DNA from: Planctomycetota bacterium
GTDB taxonomy: Bacteria; Planctomycetota; UBA1135; UBA2386
Assembly: GCA_020638735.1 (NCBI GenBank)
Contig: JACKHZ010000016.1
Coordinates: forward strand, 1 to 64,000
DNA: 64,000 bases
Direction of reading: 5' to 3'
Shown: piece by piece, positions 1-9,852 of the stretch
Layout of the letters: every line of letters begins with the position of its first letter
Numbering within the stretch: position 1 is the first letter of the stretch
Position numbers and translations under genes: made by a program
Notes under the pieces: model-generated
What the model was told of the DNA's origin: nothing
The model's database searches: none
The model's input: the letters and a program-made list of their open reading frames with translations, nothing else

Positions 1-654
1 CTGAAGAGCGACGTCGAGATCGGCGGCACCGACCAGCTGTTCAACCTGCTGGTCGGCCGCGACCTGCAGAAGCAGGAAGGGCAGACGCCGCAGGTGTGCC
101 TGACGATGCCGCTGCTCGAGGGGCTCGACGGCAGCCAGAAGATGTCGAAGTCGCTGGGCAACTACGTCGGCATCGCCGAGTCGGCGTCGGCGCAGTTCCA
201 GAAGCTGATGCGCACGCCGAACGGGCTGCTCGAGAAGTACTTCCTGCTGCTCACCGACGCCCCGGCGGCGCGCATCGGGGAGCTGCTGCAGAACCCGCTC
301 GAGGCGAAGTTCGCGCTCGCCGCCGAGGTCGTCTCCGGCTACCACGGCGCGGAGGCGGCCGCTGCGGCGCGCGCCGAATACGACCGAATCCACAAGGAAG
401 GCGGTCTGCCCGACGAGCTGCCGGAGTGGCGCCCCGACGGCGCCGTGCGCCGCGGCGACGACGGCCGCATCGCGCTGCCGACCGCGCTGGCGGCGGCGTT
501 CGGCATGTCGAGCAGCGACGTCCGGCGCCTGCTGCAGGGACGCGGCGTGCGCCTCGACGGCGAGGTCGTCGTCGACGTCAAGGCGTCCTTGGGACCGGGC
601 AGCTACGTGGCCCAGGTGGGCAAGGCGCGGGCGGCGCGACTGGTGATCGACTGA
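1..654 (+). CDS. tyrS: Tyrosyl-tRNA synthetase, C-terminal part (5' end outside window)
   Basis: Class I aminoacyl-tRNA synthetase that charges tRNA-Tyr in the cytoplasm. The reading frame is open from base 1, so only the last 217 residues are present. Visible landmarks are the substrate-site segment EIGGTDQLFNLLVGRD at the left edge, the signature KMSKS encoded at 139-153 within GSQKMSKSLGNY, and a C-terminal S4-type RNA-binding domain (about the last 65 residues, with LLQGRGVRLDGEVV). The order catalytic core, anticodon domain, S4 domain is that of bacterial TyrRS. Stop TGA at 652-654. The identification is secure; only the start lies outside. Confidence 0.97.
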   Translation: MKSDVEIGGTDQLFNLLVGRDLQKQEGQTPQVCLTMPLLEGLDGSQKMSKSLGNYVGIAESASAQFQKLMRTPNGLLEKYFLLLTDAPAARIGELLQNPLEAKFALAAEVVSGYHGAEAAAAARAEYDRIHKEGGLPDELPEWRPDGAVRRGDDGRIALPTALAAAFGMSSSDVRRLLQGRGVRLDGEVVVDVKASLGPGSYVAQVGKARAARLVID

Positions 655-678
655 CCGTCCTGGAAAGTGCGGCACAAT
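651..678 (+). promoter_or_regulatory. Possible promoter downstream of tyrS
   Basis: CTGACC (651-656) and CACAAT (673-678) are separated by 16 bp. That is the spacing seen at two of the tRNA promoters in this window. The -35 box overlaps the tyrS stop codon. The match is moderate and the transcript it would serve is unclear (small ORF at 701 or the HEAT-repeat gene). Confidence 0.3.
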
Positions 679-700
679 CGCTGAATCGCGGAGGCTTCGC

Positions 701-787
701 ATGCCGAAGCAGTCGCGCGGCGTGCGTTCGGGCGGTGTCGCGGCGGCCCGACGAATGCCGTGCGCGGTCGGGCGCCGGCTCTGGTAG
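701..787 (+). CDS. Possible 28-residue Arg-rich small protein
   Basis: An ATG at 701 opens a 28-codon frame ending in TAG at 785-787. It is preceded by a good ribosome binding site, GGAGG at 690-694, with 6 nt spacing, and by a promoter-like pair at 651-678. The start codon lies in the loop of a hairpin (arms 694-699 and 705-710, GCTTCG/CGAAGC) that also touches the Shine-Dalgarno sequence, so initiation could be structure-controlled. The predicted peptide is basic (many Arg) with no recognisable domain. It could equally be untranslated leader for the downstream secreted protein. Low confidence. Confidence 0.25.
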   Translation: MPKQSRGVRSGGVAAARRMPCAVGRRLW

Positions 788-859
788 CATCGCCGCGGCG
801 ACGGCGCGTCCGCGTGGTGACGGGCGCGAGGCGAGGTGCGACATGGCGGTGCGGCGTTG

Positions 860-3649
860 ATGGACGGCAGCCGGTTCGGTGCAGGCATTCTCCGGTGGCT
901 CCGCGTGATCGGGCTGCTGTGCGTCTGGCCATGCCTCGGTCTCGGCGCCGAACGCGCGGTGGCAGCGACCTTCGCCTGCAGCGAGCAGCAGGACGACCAG
1001 CTGGGCGACGAGTTGGCGAAGCTGCGCGAGATGCTGTCGCGAGCCGGTCCCGACGGCCGCGCGGATCGCGAAGGGGCGGTGGCGCGCCTGTTGACGATGC
1101 CCAAGCCGGAAGCGCATCGCATCCTGCAGCAGGTGCTGCTGCGCAGCGAGGACCCGGACGGCCTGCACCAGGCGATCGTCAACGCGCTCTACCAGCACCT
1201 GTTGGCCGGGCCGCAGCAACAGTTCGGCGGCGCCGACGCCAGCACGCGCGGCCAGATCCTGACCGGCTACCTCGGCGCGCTGGCGCCGTTGTGGAGCAGC
1301 GAGGCCGACGCGACGTCGGCGCTGCGGGTGGCGGCGCGCCGCGCGCTGCAGCGGGTGCCGGCGCGCGAACTCGACGAGGCCGCGAAGGTCCTGCTCAAGG
1401 CCAGCGACCCGGCCGGCCGGGTGAGGATCCTGCGGTGCCTCGCCGACATGCAGCAGACGCTGTTGGCCGCGACGATCGCCGACTACCTCGAGGCCGGCGA
1501 CGAGGTGGTGCGCGACGGCGCGCGCGCGGCGTTGCAGTTGCTGATCTACCCCGAGCAGCCGATCCGCTCCAAGGCCGAGTTCGAGGCCTGGCAAGTGGCG
1601 CACGGCGGCCTCGCCTACATCGACCTGGTGGAGCTCGCCGCGCGGCGCGGTCCGCGGCCGCTCGAGCGGCTGCGCGAGGAGCTCGCGCGCACCAGGATCG
1701 CCGCGGCCCGCGACGTCGTCATCGCCTACGTCGAACGATCCGCGGGCATCGACTGGTCGCTCGTGCAGGCGCGCACGATCAGCGAAGACCCGGAGGTTCT
1801 CGACGCGTGTCTCGATGCGCTGGTCGGCTCGTTGTCGCGAAGCCCGCAAGCCGACGAGGCGTCGCCGTCGCGGCAGGCGTTCTGCAGGGCGTTGCTGGAT
1901 CGTTTCCGGCAGATCCCGGAAGGCGCGCAGCCCGAGCTGCAGCAGCGCCGTGTGCGGGTGCTCGAGGTCGCGGCCTACCTGGCGCGGCCGAGCGAGGTCG
2001 AGGTCGCCACCGAGATCCGGTCGTTGTTGCTCGCCCAGCTGGACCACGCGCCGGCGACGGTCGGCGTGGCCGCGCTGCGCGGCCTGCGGCGGTTCCCTTC
2101 GGTCGAGGCGCGCGCGACGCTGGTGGCGCGGGCGCGGGCGATGCTGGCCGAACCAGCTCCCTCCAAGGAGCTGCTGCAGGCGATGTTCGACACGCTGTCC
2201 TCGCGGTCCTCGCCGCGCTGGCCGGCGCCGTCGCAGGACGACGCGGACAAGGCCGATTGGCTGTCGCTGGTCGACGCCGGTTGTCGCAGCGCGTCCGAGC
2301 TCGAGCTGCGCACGCCGGCGCTCAAGCTCGCGCAGACGCTCGACGCCAACGATCTGCGCGTGCCGGGCGCGTTCGGTGTGCTGCTCGCGCTGGTGCGCGA
2401 TCCGGGTCTCGCGACCAAGGACCGCTCGACGGCGTTGCTGTATCTCGAGGCGTGGCGTGCCGACCAGCAGCTGGCGCCCGAGTGGGTGCAGGCGCTGCAG
2501 GCGCTGCTCGAGGATCCGGCGCCGGCGTTGCGGGCGACCGCCGCCGAGTCGCTCGCCAAGTTGCCGGAGTCGTCGGACTCGCGGCGCGGCGAGTGGTTCG
2601 ACTCGACGTTGATGGCGCTGCGCGACCGCCTCGGTGTCGAGCCCGACGCGAGCGTGATGCTGGCGTTGGTCGAATGCGTCAAGGCATGCGGCAAGGAGCA
2701 GGGCATGCCGGAGAAGGCGATCGGCGTGCTGCGCGGCGTGCTGGACGGCATCGGCCAGCCGGTCGCGCCGGAACAGCAGTTCCGCCTCGACCCGCTGCTC
2801 GGCGCGCTCGCCGCGATCGCCGCCGATCAGCGCGCCGCCGGGGGGCCTTGGCTCGCCGCATGCGGTCCGCTGCTGCAGTACGGCAAACGCAAGAACGTGC
2901 GCCTGGTCCTGCAGAACCACGCGGCGATGGAGCTGGCCAAGGACGTCAACAAGAAGGACGACGCGACCGTTGCCGAGCGTGCGCGGCAGGCGATGCGCGT
3001 CGTCATCGAGTGCGCCGCGCTCAAGCCGCCGCGCACCGGGTGGGCTTCGAGCGAGGAGCTGCTGCGCGAAGCGCGCGACGTCTGCGCAGCGTTCGTGGCG
3101 CTCGACCAGGTGCCGATCGAGTCGCGGCTGGACCAGCCGCGTCACCGGCTGCTGCGGTTGTCCGCCTGCCTCGCGGCGGGCAAGCCGCTGGACGTCGTGC
3201 AGCGCGGCACGCCGTGGCTCGACCCGGCCGCGGCGGCCAACGGCGGCGGTGACGACGCCTTCCGCGATCAGCTGCGGCTGTTGCTCGCCGAGGCGCAGCT
3301 GGCGCTCAACAAGCCCGAAGAAGCCCGGAAGCAGCTCGATGCGCGCGCGCCGGGAGTCGTCAATGACCCGCAGGCGCTCGACCTCACGTCGCGCGTTGCC
3401 AGGGAGCTGCTCAAGAGCGACGCGGCGGGGGCCTCAGCGATGTTCGACCGGGTGCTGCAGGCGACCGCGCCGGAGGACCCCGCGTTCCGCGGCCGCCTGC
3501 TCGATTGGCTGCGCTGCAAGCTGCAGCAGGATCCGGCGGCGCGCGACGAAGCGTGGCAGGTCGCCGAGCGCCACGCGGCGATGTTCGCGGCTGCGGACTG
3601 CCCGGCGGAGCAGCAGAAGGAGTTCGAGCAGCTGCGCGCGCAGCGCTGA
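860..3649 (+). CDS. Secreted HEAT-repeat/TPR-like protein
   Basis: Predicted 929-residue exported protein of unknown function. ATG at 860 was chosen because it places a signal peptide at the N-terminus (hydrophobic stretch about residues 10-28, then Ala-rich cleavage region AVAA near 36). An in-frame GTG at 836 would add eight residues. The mature chain is almost entirely alpha-helical repeats: pairs of amphipathic helices with Leu/Ala spacing typical of HEAT/armadillo solenoids over about residues 60-700, ending in TPR-like helices (RLLLAEAQLALNKPEEARKQ near 820-840). No catalytic motif is visible. Such solenoids usually act as protein-binding scaffolds; here that is inference. The gene stands alone between tyrS and a tRNA. 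Confidence 0.8.
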   Translation: MDGSRFGAGILRWLRVIGLLCVWPCLGLGAERAVAATFACSEQQDDQLGDELAKLREMLSRAGPDGRADREGAVARLLTMPKPEAHRILQQVLLRSEDPDGLHQAIVNALYQHLLAGPQQQFGGADASTRGQILTGYLGALAPLWSSEADATSALRVAARRALQRVPARELDEAAKVLLKASDPAGRVRILRCLADMQQTLLAATIADYLEAGDEVVRDGARAALQLLIYPEQPIRSKAEFEAWQVAHGGLAYIDLVELAARRGPRPLERLREELARTRIAAARDVVIAYVERSAGIDWSLVQARTISEDPEVLDACLDALVGSLSRSPQADEASPSRQAFCRALLDRFRQIPEGAQPELQQRRVRVLEVAAYLARPSEVEVATEIRSLLLAQLDHAPATVGVAALRGLRRFPSVEARATLVARARAMLAEPAPSKELLQAMFDTLSSRSSPRWPAPSQDDADKADWLSLVDAGCRSASELELRTPALKLAQTLDANDLRVPGAFGVLLALVRDPGLATKDRSTALLYLEAWRADQQLAPEWVQALQALLEDPAPALRATAAESLAKLPESSDSRRGEWFDSTLMALRDRLGVEPDASVMLALVECVKACGKEQGMPEKAIGVLRGVLDGIGQPVAPEQQFRLDPLLGALAAIAADQRAAGGPWLAACGPLLQYGKRKNVRLVLQNHAAMELAKDVNKKDDATVAERARQAMRVVIECAALKPPRTGWASSEELLREARDVCAAFVALDQVPIESRLDQPRHRLLRLSACLAAGKPLDVVQRGTPWLDPAAAANGGGDDAFRDQLRLLLAEAQLALNKPEEARKQLDARAPGVVNDPQALDLTSRVARELLKSDAAGASAMFDRVLQATAPEDPAFRGRLLDWLRCKLQQDPAARDEAWQVAERHAAMFAAADCPAEQQKEFEQLRAQR

Positions 3650-3709
3650 GCGGCGTGGGGGGGGCGTCGTACTGACGATCGCCGGCGCCGAGGATTGTCG
3701 TCTGTTCGC

Positions 3710-3737
3710 TTGCGTTGGCCCGACCGCTCGCTATCCT
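3710..3737 (+). promoter_or_regulatory. Promoter of initiator tRNA gene
   Basis: TTGCGT (3710-3715) and TATCCT (3732-3737) are separated by 16 bp and lie just upstream of the tRNA whose 5' end is 3753. The arrangement is sigma-70-like with a short leader. Confidence 0.55.
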
Positions 3738-3752
3738 CCTTCGCTCACCCAA

Positions 3753-3829
<77 letters not shown>

Positions 3830-3835
3830 AACAAG

Positions 3836-3871
3836 AAGCCCAGGCGCCCAAGGCGCCTGGGCTTTCTTTTT
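3836..3871 (+). terminator. Intrinsic terminator of tRNA-Met
   Basis: Perfect 13-bp GC-rich hairpin (arms 3836-3848 and 3852-3864, loop CAA) followed by a T-rich tract (3863-3871). It begins 6 nt after the tRNA CCA end. Confidence 0.9.
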
Positions 3872-4024
3872 GCCCACGGCGAAGCTCCGGTCCGCGGCAC
3901 CCGATTCGCTTTGCGGCCGGTGGACGGCGGCGCTCCCGGCAGGCGGGGGCGGGCCGGCCGGCCGCGGCGGTGCCGGCGGCGAATCTTGTCCGCGGCACGA
4001 CGGTTCGATGGTCAACTCTTGCCC

Positions 4025-5403
4025 ATGGCGAGACCGTCGAGCCAGCCGCCGACCCCGATCACCCGACACGACTCCGCCTCGCTGCCCGTGCACGGTCTCT
4101 CCTGGCGCTTCGGCCTCCCCGTCCTGTTGCTCGTGCTCGCCGAGACGGTCGGGTTGGCGCTCTACCTGACCGGTGAGGTCGCGGCCGACAAGCGCGCGCG
4201 GCTCGAACGGCTGGCGCAGGACCAGGCGGTGTTCCTCGTGGGCCAGTCGATGCGCGCCACCGAGAAGCTCGCCGAGGACCTGCGGCGCGTCACCGGCGTG
4301 CAGGTGTGGTTCCGCAGCGGCGATCAGCTGCAGCCGGCGGTCGACGACGCGGCGCTCGCGTCGGCGCTGCGCGGCGCGCGCGCCGACGGTGTCTGTCACC
4401 TGCTCGAGGGTCTCGATTGCGTCGCGCTGGCGATCCCCGACAAGGGCACGCTGCTGCTGGCGGACGGCGCCGGCGGCGAGCTGTGGACACCGCGGGTCGT
4501 GATCGTGCTGGCGTCGTTCTGGGGGTTGTCCTTCGTCATCGCCTGGCTGGCGGTGCGCGGCCTGGTGCGGCCGCTGCGCAACCTGGCGCAGACGCTGCCG
4601 ACGATCGACGACCCGAGTCCGCCCGATGTGCCCGAGGCGCAGAGGAACGACGAGATCGGCGACGTCGCCCGCGCGTTCGTGCGCGCCCGCACCGCGCTGC
4701 ACGACGAACGCGAGCAGCGCGCGCGCATGGAGAAGCTGGCGGTGCTCGGCCGCATGACCGCGTCGCTGGCGCACGAGATCCAGAACCCGGTGGCGGCGAT
4801 CAAGCTGCACGCGCAGCTTTGGGGCGGCGACGCCGCGCCCGATTCGCCGGCGCGCGTCATCGAGGACGAGGCCGGCCGCATCGAGGAGCTGCTCAACCAG
4901 TGGATGTTCCTGACCAGGCCGGAGCCGCCGGCGCTGCGCCGCTCGGACCTCGGCGGGCTGCTCGGTGAGGTCGTGCGGCAGCACGCCGCGCGGGCCAGGC
5001 ACGCGCGCGTCGAGCTGCGTCTCGAGCTCGAAGGCGACCTCGAGCTGGCGTGCGACAAGCGTCGCCTCGGGCACGTGTTCGGCAACCTGATCGTCAACGC
5101 GATCCAGGCGATGCCGCACGGGGGCGAGGTCGTGGTGCGCGCTCACGCCCGCCGCGACGCGGTCGAGGTCGAGGTCGCCGACGGCGGTCCCGGCTTCAGC
5201 GCAGCGGCGTTGCAGCACTTCGCCGAGTTCTTCTACTCCGAGCGCGAAGGCGGCATGGGCATCGGTCTCGGCGTCGCGCACGAGATCGTGCGCGCGCACG
5301 GCGGCCACCTCGAGGCGCGGAACCGGCCGCGCGGCGGCGCCGAGGTGCGGGTGACGTTGCCGAGGCGCGCGGCCGAGGTCGTCGCCGCCGTGGAGTTGGC
5401 GCG

Positions 5404-5407
<4 letters not shown>
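4025..5407 (+). CDS. Membrane sensor histidine kinase (NtrB-like partner)
   Basis: 460-residue sensor kinase that would autophosphorylate and pass phosphate to the regulator encoded immediately downstream. ATG 4025 starts the protein just before the first membrane helix (about residues 31-50). A short periplasmic loop follows, with a second helix at about 158-177, then a HAMP-type linker. The dimerisation helix carries the phosphoacceptor His250 in SLAHEIQNPVAAI. The ATPase domain shows the N box (NLIVNAIQAMP), G1 (DGGPGF) and G2 (GMGIGLG). The periplasmic part is small and unlike any sensor I recognise, so the signal is unknown. The stop overlaps the regulator start by 4 bases (ATGA). Confidence 0.93.
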
Positions 5408-6837
<1,430 letters not shown>

Positions 6838-6861
6838 TCGCGCGCCGGCGCATGCTAGGTG

Positions 6862-6889
6862 TGGACTTCACCCGTTCAGTCGCTAGACT
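6862..6889 (+). promoter_or_regulatory. Promoter of tandem tRNA-Gln genes
   Basis: TGGACT (6862-6867), 16-bp spacer, TAGACT (6884-6889). It lies 11 bp upstream of the first tRNA-Gln, the same geometry as at the initiator tRNA. Confidence 0.5.
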
Positions 6890-6900
6890 TCCGCGCCCGA

Positions 6901-6976
6901 TACCCCGTGGTGTAATCGGTAGCACAGCAGTTTTTGGTACTGTTGGTTCCTGGTTCGAGTCCAGGCGGGGTAACCA
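6901..6976 (+). tRNA. tRNA-Gln (anticodon UUG)
   Basis: 76-nt tRNA with encoded CCA. The acceptor stem TACCCCG pairs with CGGGGTA. The anticodon arm GCAGT-TTTTGGT-ACTGT gives UUG, reading CAA/CAG. The weak U1-A72 first pair is a normal glutamine identity feature. Probably co-transcribed with the second tRNA-Gln 120 bp downstream. Confidence 0.93.
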
Positions 6977-7096
6977 CCCCGGTGGCCAGGTCCCGAACTG
7001 CTGGCGGTTGCGCTCGCGCAACCGGCGGTTGCACCGGGGGCGTCTATCCGCGATCTTTCAGCCGGTCGATCTCCCGTTCGACCTCGACGATTTCAC

Positions 7097-7170
7097 TGCC
7101 CCGTGGTGTAACGGTAGCACTACTGGTTCTGGTCCAGTCAGCCAAGGTTCGAATCCTTGCGGGGTAACCA
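7097..7170 (+). tRNA. tRNA-Gln (anticodon CUG)
   Basis: 74-nt tRNA with encoded CCA. The acceptor stem is TGCCCCG/CGGGGTA (one G-U pair). The anticodon arm ACTGG-TTCTGGT-CCAGT gives CUG, dedicated to CAG, which dominates Gln codons in this GC-rich window. It is a sequence paralogue of the UUG gene just upstream. Confidence 0.93.
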
Positions 7171-7244
7171 CTTCCGTCGATCGGGCGCGTTCGCGCTGAT
7201 CGGGCGCGTTCGCGCTGGTCGGGCGGGTTCGCGCGCCGGCCGAT

Positions 7245-8330
7245 TCAGCTGCTCGCCTTGATCAGGTAGCGGTCGGTCATGCCGGCGACGTAGTCGCAGA
7301 CCGTTCGCTCGAGCCCGTCGCGATCGATGCGCGCCTGCGTCCATTCCGGCAGCTTCGACGGGTCCGCGCACAGCGACGCGAACACCTTGCGGATCCGGTC
7401 GGCGCCGTCCTCCATCACCGCCAGCACCCGCGGTGCGCGGTAGAAGCGCTCGCGCAGGAACACCAGTAGCTCGTGCGCCATGGCCGTCATCTCGGCGCCG
7501 TGCTGGACGCGCGGCGGGGGCGACCCGGCGGGGTTGTCGGCGATCGCCGCATCGACGGTGGCGACCAGGTCGTGGATCAGCAGCGAGGTCACCTCGCTGA
7601 CCACCCGTTGGCGGTTGTCGGTTCCGGCCGCCGCGCGCGCCGCGCGCCACAGCTGGAGCTCGCCGGCCTGATCCTCGGAGAACAGGCCGGCGCGCAGCCC
7701 GTCGTCGAGGTCGTGGCTGAGGTAGGCGATCTTGTCGCAGAGGTCGACGAGGTGCGCCTCGAGCGGCGGCGACTGCTTCGGCAGCAGGTCCGGGCTCAGC
7801 GGGAAGCCGTCGGGGACGCGACCCTTCAGCAGGCTGCGCCGCACCGCCAGCGTCAGGTTGAGCCCTAGACCGTGCCCGTAGCGGTCCTCCAGGTAGTCGA
7901 CGGTGCGCGCGCCCTGCGCGTTGTGGCGGAAGCCGCCGCGGCCGGCCATCTGTTCGTCGAGCGCGCGCTCGCCGACGTGGCCGAACGGCGGGTGGCCGAG
8001 GTCGTGGGCCAGCGCGATCGCCTCCGCGAGGTCGTCGTTGCAGCGCAGCGCCCGGGCGACGCCGCGTGCCATCTGCGCCACCTCGAGCGAGTGGGTCATC
8101 CGGCTGCGATGGTGGTCGCCTTCGAACGCTGCCAGCACCTGCGTCTTGTGTTGCAGGCGGCGGAAGGCGCTGGCGTGCAGCACGCGGTCGCGGTCGCGCT
8201 GGAAGTCCGTGCGCAGCGCGTCGGGCGCCTCGGCGAGGCGGCGGCCTCCCGAGTTGCGGCTCGGCAGGGCCCACGGGCACAGCCAGTGCAGCTCACGGTC
8301 CTCGTGGTCTTCGCGGCGCAGCCAGACCAT
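7245..8330 (-). CDS. dgt: dGTP triphosphohydrolase-like HD-domain protein
   Basis: 361-residue cytoplasmic metal-dependent phosphohydrolase of the deoxyguanosinetriphosphate triphosphohydrolase (Dgt/SAMHD1-like) family, which cleaves dNTPs to nucleoside plus triphosphate. The HD-domain residues are visible: His80 in HRSRMTHSLEVAQ, then His109-Asp110 in LAHDLGHPPFGHVGE; the lead-in FRRLQHKTQV is also typical. The C-terminal ICDYVAGMTDRY-like segment (CDYVAGMTDRYLIK) fits the family end. ATG 8330 was chosen; an in-frame GTG at 8366 would add 12 residues lacking family character. True dGTPases and broader dNTPases cannot be told apart here. The gene ends about 70 bp from a tRNA-Gln on the other strand. 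Confidence 0.93.
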   Translation of the reverse strand: MVWLRREDHEDRELHWLCPWALPSRNSGGRRLAEAPDALRTDFQRDRDRVLHASAFRRLQHKTQVLAAFEGDHHRSRMTHSLEVAQMARGVARALRCNDDLAEAIALAHDLGHPPFGHVGERALDEQMAGRGGFRHNAQGARTVDYLEDRYGHGLGLNLTLAVRRSLLKGRVPDGFPLSPDLLPKQSPPLEAHLVDLCDKIAYLSHDLDDGLRAGLFSEDQAGELQLWRAARAAAGTDNRQRVVSEVTSLLIHDLVATVDAAIADNPAGSPPPRVQHGAEMTAMAHELLVFLRERFYRAPRVLAVMEDGADRIRKVFASLCADPSKLPEWTQARIDRDGLERTVCDYVAGMTDRYLIKASS

Positions 8331-8380
8331 CAGCGGAGCGTCCTCGCGCGGGTCACGCCGGCACAATGGGGCAGCGGCGC

Positions 8381-8419
8381 AGAAAAGAGAACGCCCGGCA
8401 GGTCGAAACCTGCCGGGCG
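8381..8419 (-). terminator. Intrinsic terminator of tRNA-Glu
   Basis: Perfect 12-bp hairpin (arms 8392-8403 and 8408-8419, tetraloop) followed on the minus strand by a T-rich tract (complement of 8381-8391). It sits 7 nt after the tRNA-Glu CCA. Confidence 0.88.
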
Positions 8420-8425
8420 CTCGAC

Positions 8426-8501
8426 TGGTACCCCCTAGGGGATTCGAACCCCTGTCGCATGGCTGAGAACCACGAATCCTAGGCCTCTAGACGAAGGGGG
8501 C
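8426..8501 (-). tRNA. tRNA-Glu (anticodon CUC)
   Basis: 76-nt minus-strand tRNA with encoded CCA. The D-arm region TCGTCTAGAGGCCTAGGA is classic tRNA-Glu. The anticodon arm CGTGG-TTCTCAG-CCATG gives CUC, reading GAG. The first acceptor pair is G1-U72 rather than G-C. It has its own promoter (8520-8548) and terminator (8381-8419). Confidence 0.94.
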
Positions 8502-8519
8502 GTGCCAGGAAGGGCGGGC

Positions 8520-8548
8520 ACCATAGAGAAGCGGTGCGGCGAGGTCAA
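8520..8548 (-). promoter_or_regulatory. Promoter of tRNA-Glu
   Basis: Minus strand: TTGACC (8548-8543), 17-bp spacer, TATGGT (8525-8520). This is the best sigma-70-type match in the window, ending 18 bp before the tRNA 5' end. Confidence 0.7.
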
Positions 8549-8724
8549 GACGCCGCTGACGAGGATCTTCGCGCGATCTTCGGCCGGGTGGCAGGGCAAG
8601 GCGGCGGCGCTTGGCCATCCGGGGAATGTTCGGCGAGACTCGTCGTTCCGCGCGCCCGTTCCGTAGACCGGTCATCGCGCCGTCGTTGGCGCCGTCCGGC
8701 TTCCCGCCCACAGGAGTCACCAAG

Positions 8725-9750
8725 ATGCACGCACTCGCCGCCACGCTGTTCTCACTGTTCCTCCTCTCGCCGCTCGGCCCTGGCTGGCTCGGCGTGTTCC
8801 TCGACGCGGAGGCGCAGCGCGCCGTCGTCACCGAAGTCATCGACGGCTCGCCCGCCGCGAAGGCCGGCTTCGCCGCCGGCGACGTGATGCTGGCGGTCGA
8901 CGGCAAGGAGACGGCGACGCGCGAGGCGTTCGTCGAGGCGATCCGCGGTCGCGAGTCCGGCAGCCGCGTGCGCGTCAAGCTGCGCCGCGGCGAGCAGGAG
9001 AAGGTGCTGACGGTGCGTCTCGGCGAGCGGCCGAGCGAGCTGGGCGGCATCCAGGAGATCGAAGAGATCGCCGAGGTCGCCCCGCCGGCACCCGTCGCCA
9101 CGGCGCCGGTGCGCGCCGCGCAGAACGCCCCGGCCGCCGCCGGCAAGGGCTACCTCGGCCTCAGCGTGTTGGAGACGGACAAGGGCGTGGTCATCGATCG
9201 CGTGCTGCCGGACAGCCCGGCGGCCAAGGCTGGCCTCGCGTCGGGTGAGATGCTGCAGAGCATCGGCGATCACCGTATCGGTTCGCTCGACGACCTCGAC
9301 CGCGCGCTGCAGGGGCGCGGCCCCGGCGCGCGGGTGGCGATCGGCGTCGCCGGCGAGCAGGGCAAGCGGTCCGTGATGGTCGAGCTGGGCCAGCGGCCGG
9401 GCACGGAGCGCGCGCCGATCGCCCGCGCCGTCGACACCGCGCCGGCGGTCGAACGGGTGATCGAGGTCGTGCCGCAGCGGCCGACGCAGAGCGGTGAAGC
9501 TCCGCGCGCCATCGGCCGCGAGCACCGGCCGGTGCGTGCGCCGGAGGCGGAGCGCGCCGAGTCGGCGTCGCCGGCGCGTCCGGCCCGTTCCGCCCAGCCG
9601 GCCCGTCCCGCCCAGCCGGCGCGCCCCGCCCAGCCGCGCGAGCAGGGCGACGACAACGCGGCTCTGCGCGAAGAGCTCCGCCAGCTGCGCAAGGAGCTGG
9701 CCGAGTTGCGCAAGATGCTCGAGCGCCTGAAGAAGGAAGGCCGGGAATAG
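8725..9750 (+). CDS. Secreted double-PDZ protein with coiled-coil tail
   Basis: 341-residue exported protein. ATG 8725 has a Shine-Dalgarno AGGAG at 8712-8716 (8-nt spacing) and gives a short signal peptide. PDZ domain 1 spans about residues 20-95 (GWLGVFLD, SPAAKAGFAAGDVMLAVDG) and PDZ domain 2 about 140-225 (GYLGLSVLE, SPAAKAGLASGEMLQSIGD). Then comes a low-complexity linker with repeated ARPAQP units (about 290-305) and a C-terminal coiled coil rich in Leu/Arg/Glu heptads (about 308-341). No protease domain is present, so it is not a DegP-type enzyme. A peptide-binding scaffold or adaptor in the periplasm is the likely role. It stands alone, with no operon partner. Confidence 0.85.
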   Translation: MHALAATLFSLFLLSPLGPGWLGVFLDAEAQRAVVTEVIDGSPAAKAGFAAGDVMLAVDGKETATREAFVEAIRGRESGSRVRVKLRRGEQEKVLTVRLGERPSELGGIQEIEEIAEVAPPAPVATAPVRAAQNAPAAAGKGYLGLSVLETDKGVVIDRVLPDSPAAKAGLASGEMLQSIGDHRIGSLDDLDRALQGRGPGARVAIGVAGEQGKRSVMVELGQRPGTERAPIARAVDTAPAVERVIEVVPQRPTQSGEAPRAIGREHRPVRAPEAERAESASPARPARSAQPARPAQPARPAQPREQGDDNAALREELRQLRKELAELRKMLERLKKEGRE

Positions 9751-9852
9751 TCCCGCGCGCGCGGCGGTCCATGGGGGTCATCGCGTCGGCGGCACATTTG
9801 TCCCCAGGGCATGGACTGGTGGGCGGGTGCCGCCGACGCTTCATCGTCCGCC

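Noticed and set aside
578..3145. 855-codon minus-strand frame opposite the HEAT-repeat gene (and the plus-strand 760-3252 frame)
   Set aside because: Biased composition without domains; the plus-strand frame from 860 has a signal peptide and helical repeats.
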